A stretch of 8,594 bases of DNA from JBCDIQ01 sp039024295 (GCA_039024295.1 JBCDIQ010000258.1:1-8594), one strand, 5' to 3'. Positions 1-6,523 are shown, counted from the stretch's first letter. Notes: generated by a model from the sequence alone, not told the origin. Program-made: numbers and translations.

Positions 1-99
1 AAAAAAGTAGGACCCCACAACATTATCCCAACATTAATTTACCGCCCCATCCTTTACGTTCCGATTATTCAAATATAACGAACTCTTAACCGGCTCTGA

Positions 100-130
100 T
101 TTCGGCTTCATATGACGAAATCTACATTTG
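100..130 (+). promoter_or_regulatory. Predicted Bacteroidota-type promoter of the TonB-dependent receptor
   Basis: A perfect TAnnTTTG match (TACATTTG, 123-130) is the -7 element typical of Bacteroidota. A TTTCG at 100-104 lies where the -33 TTTG element is expected and is a one-base-off match. Transcription would start near 134, giving a leader of roughly 28 bases before the ATG at 162. A perfect inverted repeat begins at the base after the -7 element, so the start site lies inside it. The motif alone occurs by chance a few times in a window of this size, but position and spacing support the call. Confidence 0.6.
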
Positions 131-148
131 TGGAATTACATAATTCCA
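131..148. promoter_or_regulatory. 8-2-8 perfect inverted repeat at the receptor transcription start (operator candidate)
   Basis: TGGAATTA (131-138), CA, TAATTCCA (141-148) is a perfect two-fold symmetric site of 18 bases. It directly abuts the predicted -7 element and covers the predicted transcription start of the receptor gene. A dimeric repressor bound here would block initiation. As RNA it could form only a 7-bp AU-rich hairpin with an ACAT loop, so a DNA operator is the more natural reading. The binding protein is unknown; no regulator gene is present in the window. Confidence 0.5.
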
Positions 149-161
149 TTAACCCCGACCT

Positions 162-2957
162 ATGAGGTTACTTACATTTTCATTTTTTCTCCTCCTCCAA
201 ATTAGTCTATTTGCCCAAACGGGGACGCTTCGCGGCCTCATTGTGGACGAAAACGGCCTTCCCATGCCGGGTGCTACCCTGCTGATCAGTCAGCTCCAAA
301 AAGGTGCTGTGACCAATGTGGAAGGTGAATATATCCTGTATGATGTGCCGGCTGGAACCCACACCGCTGATGTGAAGTTCTTGGGGTATCAAAATGCCAC
401 CAAGGAAGTCACCGTTGTGGCAGGTACCGTTCGGGTGCTCAACTTCGACCTGGAACCTGGTGTGATCATCGGTGAAGAAGTGCTCATCCTGGGGGATCGC
501 CTGAAAGGACAGGCCAAAGCCCTGAACCAGCAAAAGAACTTGATGAACATCACCAACATCGTGGCGGCCGACCAGATTGGTCGTTTTCCAGATGCCAATA
601 TTGGAGATGCCATGAAACGAATTCCTGGCATCACCATGCAAGGTGATCAGGGCGAAGCGCGAAATATCATTATTCGTGGTCTTGCTCCCCAGTTGAATTC
701 TATCATGATCAATGGAGACCGGATTCCTTCTGCCGAAGGGGACAACCGCAATATTCAGATGGACCTGATTCCTTCTGACATGGTGCAGACCATTGAGGTG
801 AACAAGGCAGTAACGCCCGACATGGACGCTGATGCCATCGGCGGTTCAATTAACCTGGTAACCCGTACAGCTCCTGAAGGATTTCGCCTTTCTCTGACCG
901 GTGCTTCCGGGCTGAACTTGCTGAGCAACCAGCCCATTTGGACCGGTGGTTTCATTGTCGGTGACCGCGTAGCGGATGACCGTTTTGGGTACATCGTGGT
1001 AGCTTCTATCAACCAGCACCAGTTCGGTTCTGATAACGTAGAAGGAGAATGGGAAAACGAAGTTGAAAGCCCGTTGACAGGTGAAGATATTGAAGTTGAT
1101 CCTTACATGGGGGAAAAGGATATCAGAACCTATGTGGTAGAGCGTGTTCGTCGTTCGGTACAAACCACCCTTGATTACCGGATCAATGAAAACAACACCT
1201 TGATTTTACGGGGGATGTACAACTGGCGTGATGACCGCGAAAATCGTTATCGGCTACGCTATAGAAGCATTGAGCCTGTGTTTGAAGATAATACTGAGAA
1301 TATTATCGGATGGACAGGCGAAGCCCGTCGCCAAACCAAGGCCGGGCTTGACAACAACCGCCAGCAAAGTACACGCCTGGAAGACCAGCGGGTAATCAAT
1401 GCCTCACTTGCAGGTGACCACCTGTTTGGCAATTTGAAGCTGGACTGGATGGCTTCTTATTCTCGTGCTTCTGAGGAGCGTTTGAACGAGCGATACATCA
1501 GCTATGAGCAGGGAAATGCCTTTGCCCTCAACACGGATTTTGCCGATACGGAATTCCCCTTAATCGAAGCTGCCAACCCTGCTGATGTGGCACTAGGTAA
1601 CTGGGATTTTAGGGAAATGACCGAAGAAAACCAGTACACTGAGGAAGAGGACATGAACGCCCGTTTGGACCTGTCGTATCCCATTAACCTGAACAATTGG
1701 AAAGGAACCCTGAAGGCAGGTGGTCGCGCACGTTTGAAGACCAAGCTCCGCGACAACAACTTTTTCGAGTTTGAGCCATTGAACGATGACCTTGCTACGC
1801 TTGCCGACGTTCCTGTTACCAATGAAACAAAAGACAATTACCTTGCCGGGGAAAAATATGCTGCCGGCGAGTATGTTTCTGCTGAATACCTAGGAGGCCT
1901 GAACCTGGAAGACGCAGCTGCTTTTGAAAAGTCAGAAGCACCCAGCGAATTTTTACCAGTCAACTTTGACGCGTCAGAGGATGTGTATGCAGGTTATGTA
2001 CAATGGCAACAGGAGATTGGGGACAAATTCTCCTTCCTTACCGGGGTGCGGGTTGAAGCTACCTCTTTGGAGTACACCGGGAATCAGCTTCAGGACAGTG
2101 AGGAGTTGATCGCTGAGGTAACCACCTCTTCTGATTACATCAATGTACTCCCTGGTGTGCACCTTCGCTATGCGGCTACCCCAAATACCATTGTACGTGC
2201 AGCATGGACCAATACCCTCGCTCGGCCGAACTACTTTGACCTAGTGCCTTACCGGGATGTGATCCAGGATGATGAGGAAATCTTCCAGGGAAATGCTGAA
2301 CTAGATCCTACCACTTCCATGAACTTTGACCTGATGGCTGATCATTACTTCAAGTCTATAGGTATCGTTTCAGGGGGTGTTTTCTACAAGCAGATTGACG
2401 ACTTCATTTATACCCTGCAATCGGAAGATGAAGCTACCGGATTTGATGTGTTCCAACCTCAGAATGGCGGTACCGCTGACTTGCTTGGATTTGAGGTTTC
2501 TTTCCAGCGTCAGTTGGACTTCCTGCCAGGCATCTGGAAAGGACTGGGAGTTTACCTGAACTATACCTACATTACTTCTTCTGCTGACGGTATTCGTAAT
2601 AGCGATGGCGAACTTCGCGAAGAGGTGGACCTTCCCGGCACTTCTCCGAACATGTTCAACGCTTCTTTGAGCTTTGAAACCAAAAAACTCGTACTTCGCG
2701 CATCGCTCAACTACAGTGATGCCTACATCGATGAGTTGGGCGGGTCTGATTTCTTTGACCGTTACTACGACGAGCAATTATTCCTCGACTTCAACGCTTC
2801 CTATGCCTTTACCGACTACCTACGCATCTTTGGCGAGGTGAACAACATCACCAACCAGCCGCTGCGCTACTACCAGGGCGTGCCAGGAAGAACCATGCAG
2901 GTAGAATACTACAACGCCCGTTTCAACATTGGATTGAAATATGACATGTTCAAATAA
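162..2957 (+). CDS. TonB-dependent outer-membrane receptor (TIGR01782-like), phytase-linked
   Basis: A 931-residue outer-membrane transporter that would take up a substrate using energy passed from the inner membrane by TonB-ExbB-ExbD. Residues 1-18 are a signal peptide, probably cut after LFA. Residues 21-100 are a carboxypeptidase-regulatory-like beta-sandwich (VDENGLPMPGATL; TNVEGEYILYDVPAGTHTA), common in Bacteroidota receptors. A TonB-box-like EEVLIL is at 105-110. The plug (about 125-235) has FPDANIGDAMKRIPGIT, IRGLAPQLNSIMINGDRIPSA and TPDMDADAIGGSINLVT, the hallmark pattern of the TIGR01782 receptor family. The rest is a 22-strand-type barrel ending in an aromatic-rich strand (ARFNIGLKYDMFK). 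The length is normal and the frame is intact. There is no Shine-Dalgarno, as usual in the phylum. The beta-propeller phytase gene downstream suggests the substrate is phytate, an inositol phosphate, or a phytate-bound metal. This is inference from context; the sequence alone does not fix the substrate. Confidence 0.93.
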   Translation: MRLLTFSFFLLLQISLFAQTGTLRGLIVDENGLPMPGATLLISQLQKGAVTNVEGEYILYDVPAGTHTADVKFLGYQNATKEVTVVAGTVRVLNFDLEPGVIIGEEVLILGDRLKGQAKALNQQKNLMNITNIVAADQIGRFPDANIGDAMKRIPGITMQGDQGEARNIIIRGLAPQLNSIMINGDRIPSAEGDNRNIQMDLIPSDMVQTIEVNKAVTPDMDADAIGGSINLVTRTAPEGFRLSLTGASGLNLLSNQPIWTGGFIVGDRVADDRFGYIVVASINQHQFGSDNVEGEWENEVESPLTGEDIEVDPYMGEKDIRTYVVERVRRSVQTTLDYRINENNTLILRGMYNWRDDRENRYRLRYRSIEPVFEDNTENIIGWTGEARRQTKAGLDNNRQQSTRLEDQRVINASLAGDHLFGNLKLDWMASYSRASEERLNERYISYEQGNAFALNTDFADTEFPLIEAANPADVALGNWDFREMTEENQYTEEEDMNARLDLSYPINLNNWKGTLKAGGRARLKTKLRDNNFFEFEPLNDDLATLADVPVTNETKDNYLAGEKYAAGEYVSAEYLGGLNLEDAAAFEKSEAPSEFLPVNFDASEDVYAGYVQWQQEIGDKFSFLTGVRVEATSLEYTGNQLQDSEELIAEVTTSSDYINVLPGVHLRYAATPNTIVRAAWTNTLARPNYFDLVPYRDVIQDDEEIFQGNAELDPTTSMNFDLMADHYFKSIGIVSGGVFYKQIDDFIYTLQSEDEATGFDVFQPQNGGTADLLGFEVSFQRQLDFLPGIWKGLGVYLNYTYITSSADGIRNSDGELREEVDLPGTSPNMFNASLSFETKKLVLRASLNYSDAYIDELGGSDFFDRYYDEQLFLDFNASYAFTDYLRIFGEVNNITNQPLRYYQGVPGRTMQVEYYNARFNIGLKYDMFK

Positions 2958-3002
2958 TTCCGATAAACCTTGGCCTACATCTCTGTAGAATTTGATCAAT
3001 TT

Positions 3003-3034
3003 AAGGGTGCTTTGACTGGTCAAAGCACTCTTTT
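3003..3034 (+). terminator. Rho-independent terminator-like hairpin between receptor and phytase
   Basis: Stem 3003-3015 pairs with 3020-3032 (13 bp, one G-U pair; core GTGCTTTGA / TCAAAGCAC) around the loop CTGG, and the run CTCTTTTG follows. This is a strong hairpin with a short T tract, about 45 bases after the receptor stop codon and 18 bases before the phytase ATG. It would end or strongly reduce transcription from the receptor into the phytase gene. It could instead be an attenuator or an RNA-stabilising or processing hairpin. The T tract is short (four T), so partial read-through is plausible. Confidence 0.7.
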
Positions 3035-3052
3035 GCTTTATCCCCTATTCCT

Positions 3053-4120
3053 ATGAACAAATACCTTTTTATTGCTGCGCTATTATTGCTGTTTGGGTGC
3101 ACGAACGAGCAACAAAATACAGATGCTGAGGTCTCCACGACCTCGGAGGTTTCTACCAAAATTGCTCCCAAAATCATTACCGATACCCTTCCCAATGATA
3201 CCGATGATCCCGCGATTTGGGTTCACTCCACCGATCCTGAACAAAGCCTGATCCTGGGAACAGACAAAGACAGCCTTGGCGGCATATATGCTTTTAACCT
3301 CAAGGGAAGGATCATTCCTGAAAAAACCATTTATCCGGTCGGCAGACCGAATAACATCGACATTGAATATGGACTTCAGCTTGGAGATAGTTCAACAGAT
3401 ATTGCGGTGTATACCGAACGTTTTGCTGAAAAAATTCGGGTAATCTCTCTGCCTGACATGAAACTGATCGATGGAGGGGGAATCCCCGTATTTGAAGGCG
3501 AGGAACCGGCTGAATTTCGAGCCCCCATGGGCATTTCTCTGTATAAAGACAGCCAAGCCAAGGATGTCTATGCAATTGTCAGCCGGAAAAATGGTCCAAC
3601 TGATAGCACCTACCTGTGGCAGTATAAATTGGAATCGCTTGATGGAACCACGGTAGCAGGAACCCTTGTCAGGAAATTTGGGGCGTTTAAACCTGGCGCA
3701 GAGATAGAGGCCATCGCTGTAGATGATGACATGGGCGTGGTGTACTATTCGGATGAAGCGGCTGGCGTGAGAAAATACTGGGCGCATCCCGATTCGGGCA
3801 ATGCTCAGTTGGCACTTTTTGGGCAGGAAGATTTTCAGGAGGACCGCGAGGGAATTGCGGTTTGGAAGACTGGGCCGAACACAGGTTTTATCATCGTTTC
3901 CGACCAGCAGGCAAACAGGTTTTTATTATATCCCAGGGAAGGGACTGATGGGAATCCTCATCAGCATGAATTGGCCCATGTATGGAACATGAGTACGCTC
4001 AAAACGGATGGTTGCGAGGTGTATCCCGGTTATCTTTCTCCTAAATTTCCCAATGGAATCTTCGTGGCCATGTCGGAAGGCAAGGTATTTCACTATTACG
4101 GCCTGGTTCTCGACCATTAG
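3053..4120 (+). CDS. Beta-propeller phytase (3-phytase), lipoprotein
   Basis: A 355-residue secreted lipoprotein of the beta-propeller (BPP) phytase family, which hydrolyses phytate stepwise to lower inositol phosphates and phosphate in a calcium-dependent way (family knowledge). The signal peptide ends in the lipobox LFGC, with lipidated Cys16, followed by an S/T-rich linker (about 17-35). Family motifs in order: DDPAIWVHSTDPEQS (51-65), LGTDK (68-72) with GGIYAFNLKG, GRPNNIDIEYG (97-107), EIEAIAVDDDMGVVYYSDEAAGVRKY (217-242), DREGIAVW (264-271), IVSDQQANRF (281-290) and TDGCEVYPG near the C-terminus. These carry the acidic residues that bind calcium and phosphate in characterised BPPs. The length is normal for a single-domain BPP. 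It follows a TonB-dependent receptor by 95 bases with a terminator-like hairpin between, so it may have its own promoter or depend on read-through. No Shine-Dalgarno precedes the ATG. Whether the protein faces the periplasm or the cell surface cannot be read from the sequence. Confidence 0.93.
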   Translation: MNKYLFIAALLLLFGCTNEQQNTDAEVSTTSEVSTKIAPKIITDTLPNDTDDPAIWVHSTDPEQSLILGTDKDSLGGIYAFNLKGRIIPEKTIYPVGRPNNIDIEYGLQLGDSSTDIAVYTERFAEKIRVISLPDMKLIDGGGIPVFEGEEPAEFRAPMGISLYKDSQAKDVYAIVSRKNGPTDSTYLWQYKLESLDGTTVAGTLVRKFGAFKPGAEIEAIAVDDDMGVVYYSDEAAGVRKYWAHPDSGNAQLALFGQEDFQEDREGIAVWKTGPNTGFIIVSDQQANRFLLYPREGTDGNPHQHELAHVWNMSTLKTDGCEVYPGYLSPKFPNGIFVAMSEGKVFHYYGLVLDH

Positions 4121-4147
4121 GGAGAGAATTGAAACACATTTTTCCAT

Positions 4148-4175
4148 TTTGACCGGCTTTCTTTTCCTATTTTTG
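4148..4175 (+). promoter_or_regulatory. Predicted promoter for a leaderless or near-leaderless PLDc_N gene
   Basis: TTTG at 4148-4151 and TATTTTTG at 4168-4175 match the Bacteroidota -33 (TTTG) and -7 (TAnnTTTG) elements with a 16-base spacer, slightly short of the usual spacing. The -7 element ends six bases before the ATG at 4182. Since these promoters start transcription a few bases past the element, the mRNA would begin at or within a few bases of the start codon. This also helps decide the start of the small gene downstream. Confidence 0.55.
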
Positions 4176-4181
4176 TCTCGT

Positions 4182-4388
4182 ATGGATAAAGAAATGGTCA
4201 ATAACTGGGCGTACCTGTTCCTTAAACAAGGTTTCCCCATTTTGTGCATCGTGGTGACGGGACTCGCATTAGCGGCTATTTGGACGGACAAGAAAAAAGG
4301 GCAATCGGCAAAAATTATGTGGACTGCCATTGTGGTCCTGTTTCCTGTGGTGGGCGTTGCGGCCTATTTGATATTTGGGTATCGGTGA
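4182..4388 (+). CDS. Small PLDc_N-type two-helix membrane protein
   Basis: A 68-residue integral membrane protein. Helix 1 spans about residues 12-34 (FLKQGFPILCIVVTGLALAA), then a basic loop (DKKKGQSAK), then helix 2 at about 46-66 with W47 and FPVVGVAAYLIFGYR. The pattern of a tryptophan, then LFPxxG, then AYLxFG-R is the signature of the PLDc_N domain (phospholipase D/cardiolipin synthase N-terminal membrane region), which also occurs as stand-alone small proteins in Bacteroidota. No catalytic HKD motif is present, so no enzyme activity is implied; the function of stand-alone versions is not established. The frame stays open upstream into the phytase gene, but the ATG at 4182 is preferred because of the promoter just before it and because only this part matches the domain. 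It lies 61 bases after the phytase and is probably transcribed independently. Confidence 0.8.
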   Translation: MDKEMVNNWAYLFLKQGFPILCIVVTGLALAAIWTDKKKGQSAKIMWTAIVVLFPVVGVAAYLIFGYR

Positions 4389-4465
4389 TATGGGATTTTG
4401 TCACCTGGAACTACTGCTTATTTCAATAGATGTTGCTCACCCCTCAATAGCCAGTTCATCCTGAC

Positions 4466-4969
4466 ATGAAGTACCTCCCCTATGAAAACCTGACCTACCG
4501 CACTCCCCTGACGCCTGAGGAAATCTTAAAGCGAATCGATGACGTAATCGAACCTAAAAAGATGTTTAGAATGAAGGGCGGTTTTTGGGGAAACAGCGAT
4601 CACAAGCCATATGAAGGATCAATCAAGGACCTGTCCTTTAAGATGACACGGATCATCAGTTACAGGAATTCATTTTTACCTGTCATCAAAGGAAAGATCG
4701 GAAGAGACATAAACGGAACCAAAGTTGAGGTTTCCATGAGGCTGAACTCATTTGTCTTGGTTTTTATGGCTATTTGGATGGCAGGAGTTGGACTTGCATG
4801 TGTGGTCATGCTCCCCCTGTTTACCTTTGAAGGTACCTTTGATTACCTGAACCTTATTCCCTACGGGATGCTGCTTTTTGGGCATGTCCTTGTCACAGGA
4901 GGGTTCAAGTATGAAAGCACCCGATCAAAGAAGGACCTCGCAACATTCCTGAAGGCAACCATCGAGTAA
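4466..4969 (+). CDS. Uncharacterised protein with two C-terminal membrane helices
   Basis: A 167-residue protein with no named family that I can assign. The N-terminal half is soluble and polar (YENLTYRTPLTPEEILKRIDDVIEPKK) and continues with FRMKGGF, YEGSIKDLSFKMTRIISYRNSFLPVIKGKI and a beta-rich stretch (TKVEVSMRL). Two hydrophobic helices follow at about 95-119 and 126-146, then a short charged tail (KYESTRSKKDLATFLK). There is no signal peptide, so the N-terminal domain probably lies on the cytoplasmic side of the inner membrane (inference). The layout recalls widespread hypothetical proteins of Bacteroidota in which a YRNSFLP-like segment precedes a membrane hairpin. It sits 77 bases after the PLDc_N gene and converges with the lipoprotein pseudogene on the other strand. 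The reading frame is clearly coding: hydrophobic and charged blocks are well separated and there is no competing frame. The function is unknown. Confidence 0.8.
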   Translation: MKYLPYENLTYRTPLTPEEILKRIDDVIEPKKMFRMKGGFWGNSDHKPYEGSIKDLSFKMTRIISYRNSFLPVIKGKIGRDINGTKVEVSMRLNSFVLVFMAIWMAGVGLACVVMLPLFTFEGTFDYLNLIPYGMLLFGHVLVTGGFKYESTRSKKDLATFLKATIE

Positions 4970-4996
4970 GGATAAGGGGTCGTAGGGCCGACTATT

Positions 4997-5359
4997 TCAC
5001 TCATGAACCGCCCAACCTTCAGCTTGCGCGAGACTGTCAAAATCCAATCCAAATTTACCAGAAAAGAACTCGTCAAATTCCTGAAAAATTTTTTCGCGAA
5101 AGGCATTTCTCGCACTGTCCCTATTCCCCGTCGCCTCCCATTTCTTTTCTAACGTCTTTTTTATCGCTACCAGTTTTGCTTCAAGCTCCAGAGTTCTGGC
5201 TTGAATAAGAGAGTCGTTCAATATCGAATCTACTTGCTGCTGATAAAGGACCTGTTAAGCGACTTTAAATAGGCTCTTCTGTTCTGATTTAGAAGATTAG
5301 CAGGAAGTAAGGGAAAATGCCAATACCATTGCGACCCATTGGATGTAGTGTCTCCTCAT
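4997..5359 (-). pseudogene. Decayed tandem paralogue of the adjacent lipoprotein, two in-frame stops
   Basis: From an ATG at 5359 the frame reads a lipoprotein signal peptide ending in the lipobox FSLTSC (Cys20). A TAA follows at once (codon 21, 5297-5299), and a second TAA is codon 35 (5255-5257). The same frame then runs open to the TGA at 4997. The ATG at 5359 and the open part at 5221 are exactly 46 codons apart, so no frameshift is needed. The C-terminal part is clearly homologous to the lipoprotein encoded just upstream: RDSA, QEF, GLD-DS, QA-G and a terminal E are shared, about 18 of some 41 aligned residues. The region between the stops (QVLYQQQVDSI) also resembles the corresponding part of the paralogue. 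It begins 13 bases after the paralogue's stop, so this is a tandem duplication transcribed as one unit. As it stands, translation would yield only a 20-residue signal peptide. An internal TTG at 5221 could in principle start a 74-residue form without a signal. Decay by two point mutations is the simplest reading. Confidence 0.75.
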
Positions 5360-5372
5360 ATTGGGGTTAAGG

Positions 5373-5693
5373 TTATTCTATTTTCAAGCCTTGAGCTTGA
5401 ATAACGCTGTCTGCATCGAGGCCTTGGCTGGTCAAATAATCGGCGAATTCCTGGTTAATCCTTGTACGCCATATCTGCAACGCACTGTCACGGCCTATGC
5501 CCCTTGCTTCAAATTCTTTCAGCTTTTTTTCTACCATCGAATAAAGCTCCTGTTCCATCGAATCCGTCCGCTGATGGAATTCAGCTGCTTCTTTTGCCTC
5601 GGTAAGCTGGGCCTGGTCATTTTGCTGACAGCCAATGAATGGAACCCCAAGGATAAGGATGATCGAAATAGCAGGTAGGGAGATGTTTTTCAT
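5373..5693 (-). CDS. Small uncharacterised lipoprotein (106 residues)
   Basis: The signal peptide has a hydrophobic core (ISIILILGVPFIGC) and lipobox FIGC, giving lipidated Cys22 followed by QQNDQ. The mature part of about 85 residues is predicted to be largely helical. A charged, glutamate/lysine-rich stretch (about 30-65, possibly coiled coil) leads to RDSALQIWRTRINQEFADYLTSQGLDADSVIQAQGL. I recognise no family. The evidence that it is real is the lipobox and, more strongly, the neighbouring pseudogene, which is homologous along the whole length including the signal peptide. It starts 173 bases after the LON-domain gene on the same strand; I found no perfect -7 element in that gap. Its two-gene tandem arrangement and envelope location are the only hints to function. 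Confidence 0.72.
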   Translation of the reverse strand: MKNISLPAISIILILGVPFIGCQQNDQAQLTEAKEAAEFHQRTDSMEQELYSMVEKKLKEFEARGIGRDSALQIWRTRINQEFADYLTSQGLDADSVIQAQGLKIE

Positions 5694-5866
5694 GATCCAG
5701 TGTAAATGTTTCAGTTATCAACATGCTACTTGAAATAACACATCCTCAGGGAAAAGACAAAGAAAGGCACAGCATAAATTTCAACATACCTACTTATACG
5801 GCTCGGTTATGAAGCTCGCACCAATCAGTCAACATGTTTTGGAATTTTTGCTGAAAATGATCCCTC
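5694..5866. other. Intergenic region between LON-domain gene and lipoprotein gene
   Basis: The 173 bases were read on both strands. There is no open frame of useful length, no clear terminator hairpin and no perfect TAnnTTTG element. It should contain the promoter of the lipoprotein gene if that gene is not read through from the glycosyltransferase and LON-domain genes, but I cannot point to it. Confidence 0.4.
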
Positions 5867-6499
5867 CTAAAACTCCGGTGGAATCAAATTCTTGTAGTGG
5901 CCGTTGAGCCGTGCCCGCGCCTTAAGGCGTTCAGCCTCAGTAACGATCGGCAGAATACGTTCCAGGTGCTGATGGATATATTGCAAGCGCTCCGTCTCCT
6001 GGTTGAACCCCAGTAGCTCAGCTTCCTCTTGAAGGTTAAACCCAATATGATGGCCAATCTCAAAAGCTGTTACTTCCTCAGGAACGTTTACCACACGTTT
6101 AGGAATGCCCAATACCTGATGAAGGGACTGCAAAAGCTTGAATACTTCATTTTGCAGGTAGGGCTCCTGCTTATTGATGTCTGGGAGCCAGCTTACCTGG
6201 GCAGCAGGATAAAGTTTCCCTGGACTTTTACGAAAAAATTCTTCGATTTTCAGCCGCCGCTTTCCCCTTGTAGTGATATCCATTTCTCCTCCAGGATATT
6301 TTTTATCGAGACTAACAACCTCTACCTCAGTAGCAAGGGTAGAAATCTCTTGTTCTACAACGGGAGGAATACCAAAGGTCGTTCCTTGTTGCAGACATTC
6401 ATCGGTTAGCTGTCGATAACGGGGTTCGAAAATGTGTAACCGCAGCTTTTCGCCGGGATACACCACTAAACTGAGGGGAAACAATGGAAGAAAATCCAT
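5867..6499 (-). CDS. LON substrate-binding-domain protein (stand-alone LON N-domain)
   Basis: A 210-residue protein made of the LON N-terminal substrate-binding domain only, with no AAA+ or Ser-Lys protease domain, so it is not a protease. The N-terminus is typical: LPLFPL (4-9), YPGEKLRLHIFEPRYRQL (14-31), then FGI (43-45), a beta-rich central part and DITTRGKRRLKI (74-85). The helical C-terminal half (about 115-195) includes VTAFEIGHHIGFNLQEEAELL. Such stand-alone proteins (COG2802 type) are common in bacteria and are thought to bind proteins or peptides; no reaction is established. There is no signal peptide, so it is cytoplasmic. It starts 24 bases after the glycosyltransferase stop and is probably co-transcribed with it, although the two functions are not obviously related. 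Confidence 0.9.
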   Translation of the reverse strand: MDFLPLFPLSLVVYPGEKLRLHIFEPRYRQLTDECLQQGTTFGIPPVVEQEISTLATEVEVVSLDKKYPGGEMDITTRGKRRLKIEEFFRKSPGKLYPAAQVSWLPDINKQEPYLQNEVFKLLQSLHQVLGIPKRVVNVPEEVTAFEIGHHIGFNLQEEAELLGFNQETERLQYIHQHLERILPIVTEAERLKARARLNGHYKNLIPPEF

Positions 6500-6523
6500 G
6501 GCAGGTTAACCCATGAAATTTAA

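Noticed and set aside
151..169. Small hairpin around the receptor start codon (ACCT-ATG-AGGT; AACC...GGTT).
   Set aside because: Stems of only four pairs are expected everywhere by chance and would not hold the start codon closed.
207..1837. Several minus-strand open frames of 80-145 codons opposite the receptor gene.
   Set aside because: They lie wholly inside a well-supported receptor gene, have low-complexity or shadow-like composition, and show no domain, signal peptide or promoter.
3138..3150. Short palindrome ACCTCGGAGGT in the phytase leader-linker region.
   Set aside because: It falls in the low-complexity S/T/E-V linker (EVSTTSEVST), which explains the repeated bases.
4008..4181. 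An upstream extension of the PLDc_N frame beginning inside the phytase gene.
   Set aside because: The extra 58 residues overlap the phytase C-terminus, match nothing, and precede a good promoter; the ATG at 4182 gives exactly the two-helix domain.
4970..4996. Possible bidirectional terminator between the converging genes (GTCG...CGAC).
   Set aside because: The stem is only four pairs with no T tract on either strand.
4997..5221. A stand-alone 74-residue gene starting at TTG 5221.
   Set aside because: The same frame continues upstream to a lipoprotein signal peptide with only two stops between, and the neighbour is a full-length paralogue, so this is better described as the open part of a pseudogene.
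5361..5678. Plus-strand open frame of 105 codons opposite the small lipoprotein.
   Set aside because: The minus-strand frame has a clean lipobox and a homologous neighbour; the plus frame has neither.
6029..6409. Plus-strand open frame of 126 codons opposite the LON-domain gene.
   Set aside because: The LON-domain gene on the other strand is unambiguous by its motifs, so this is a shadow.
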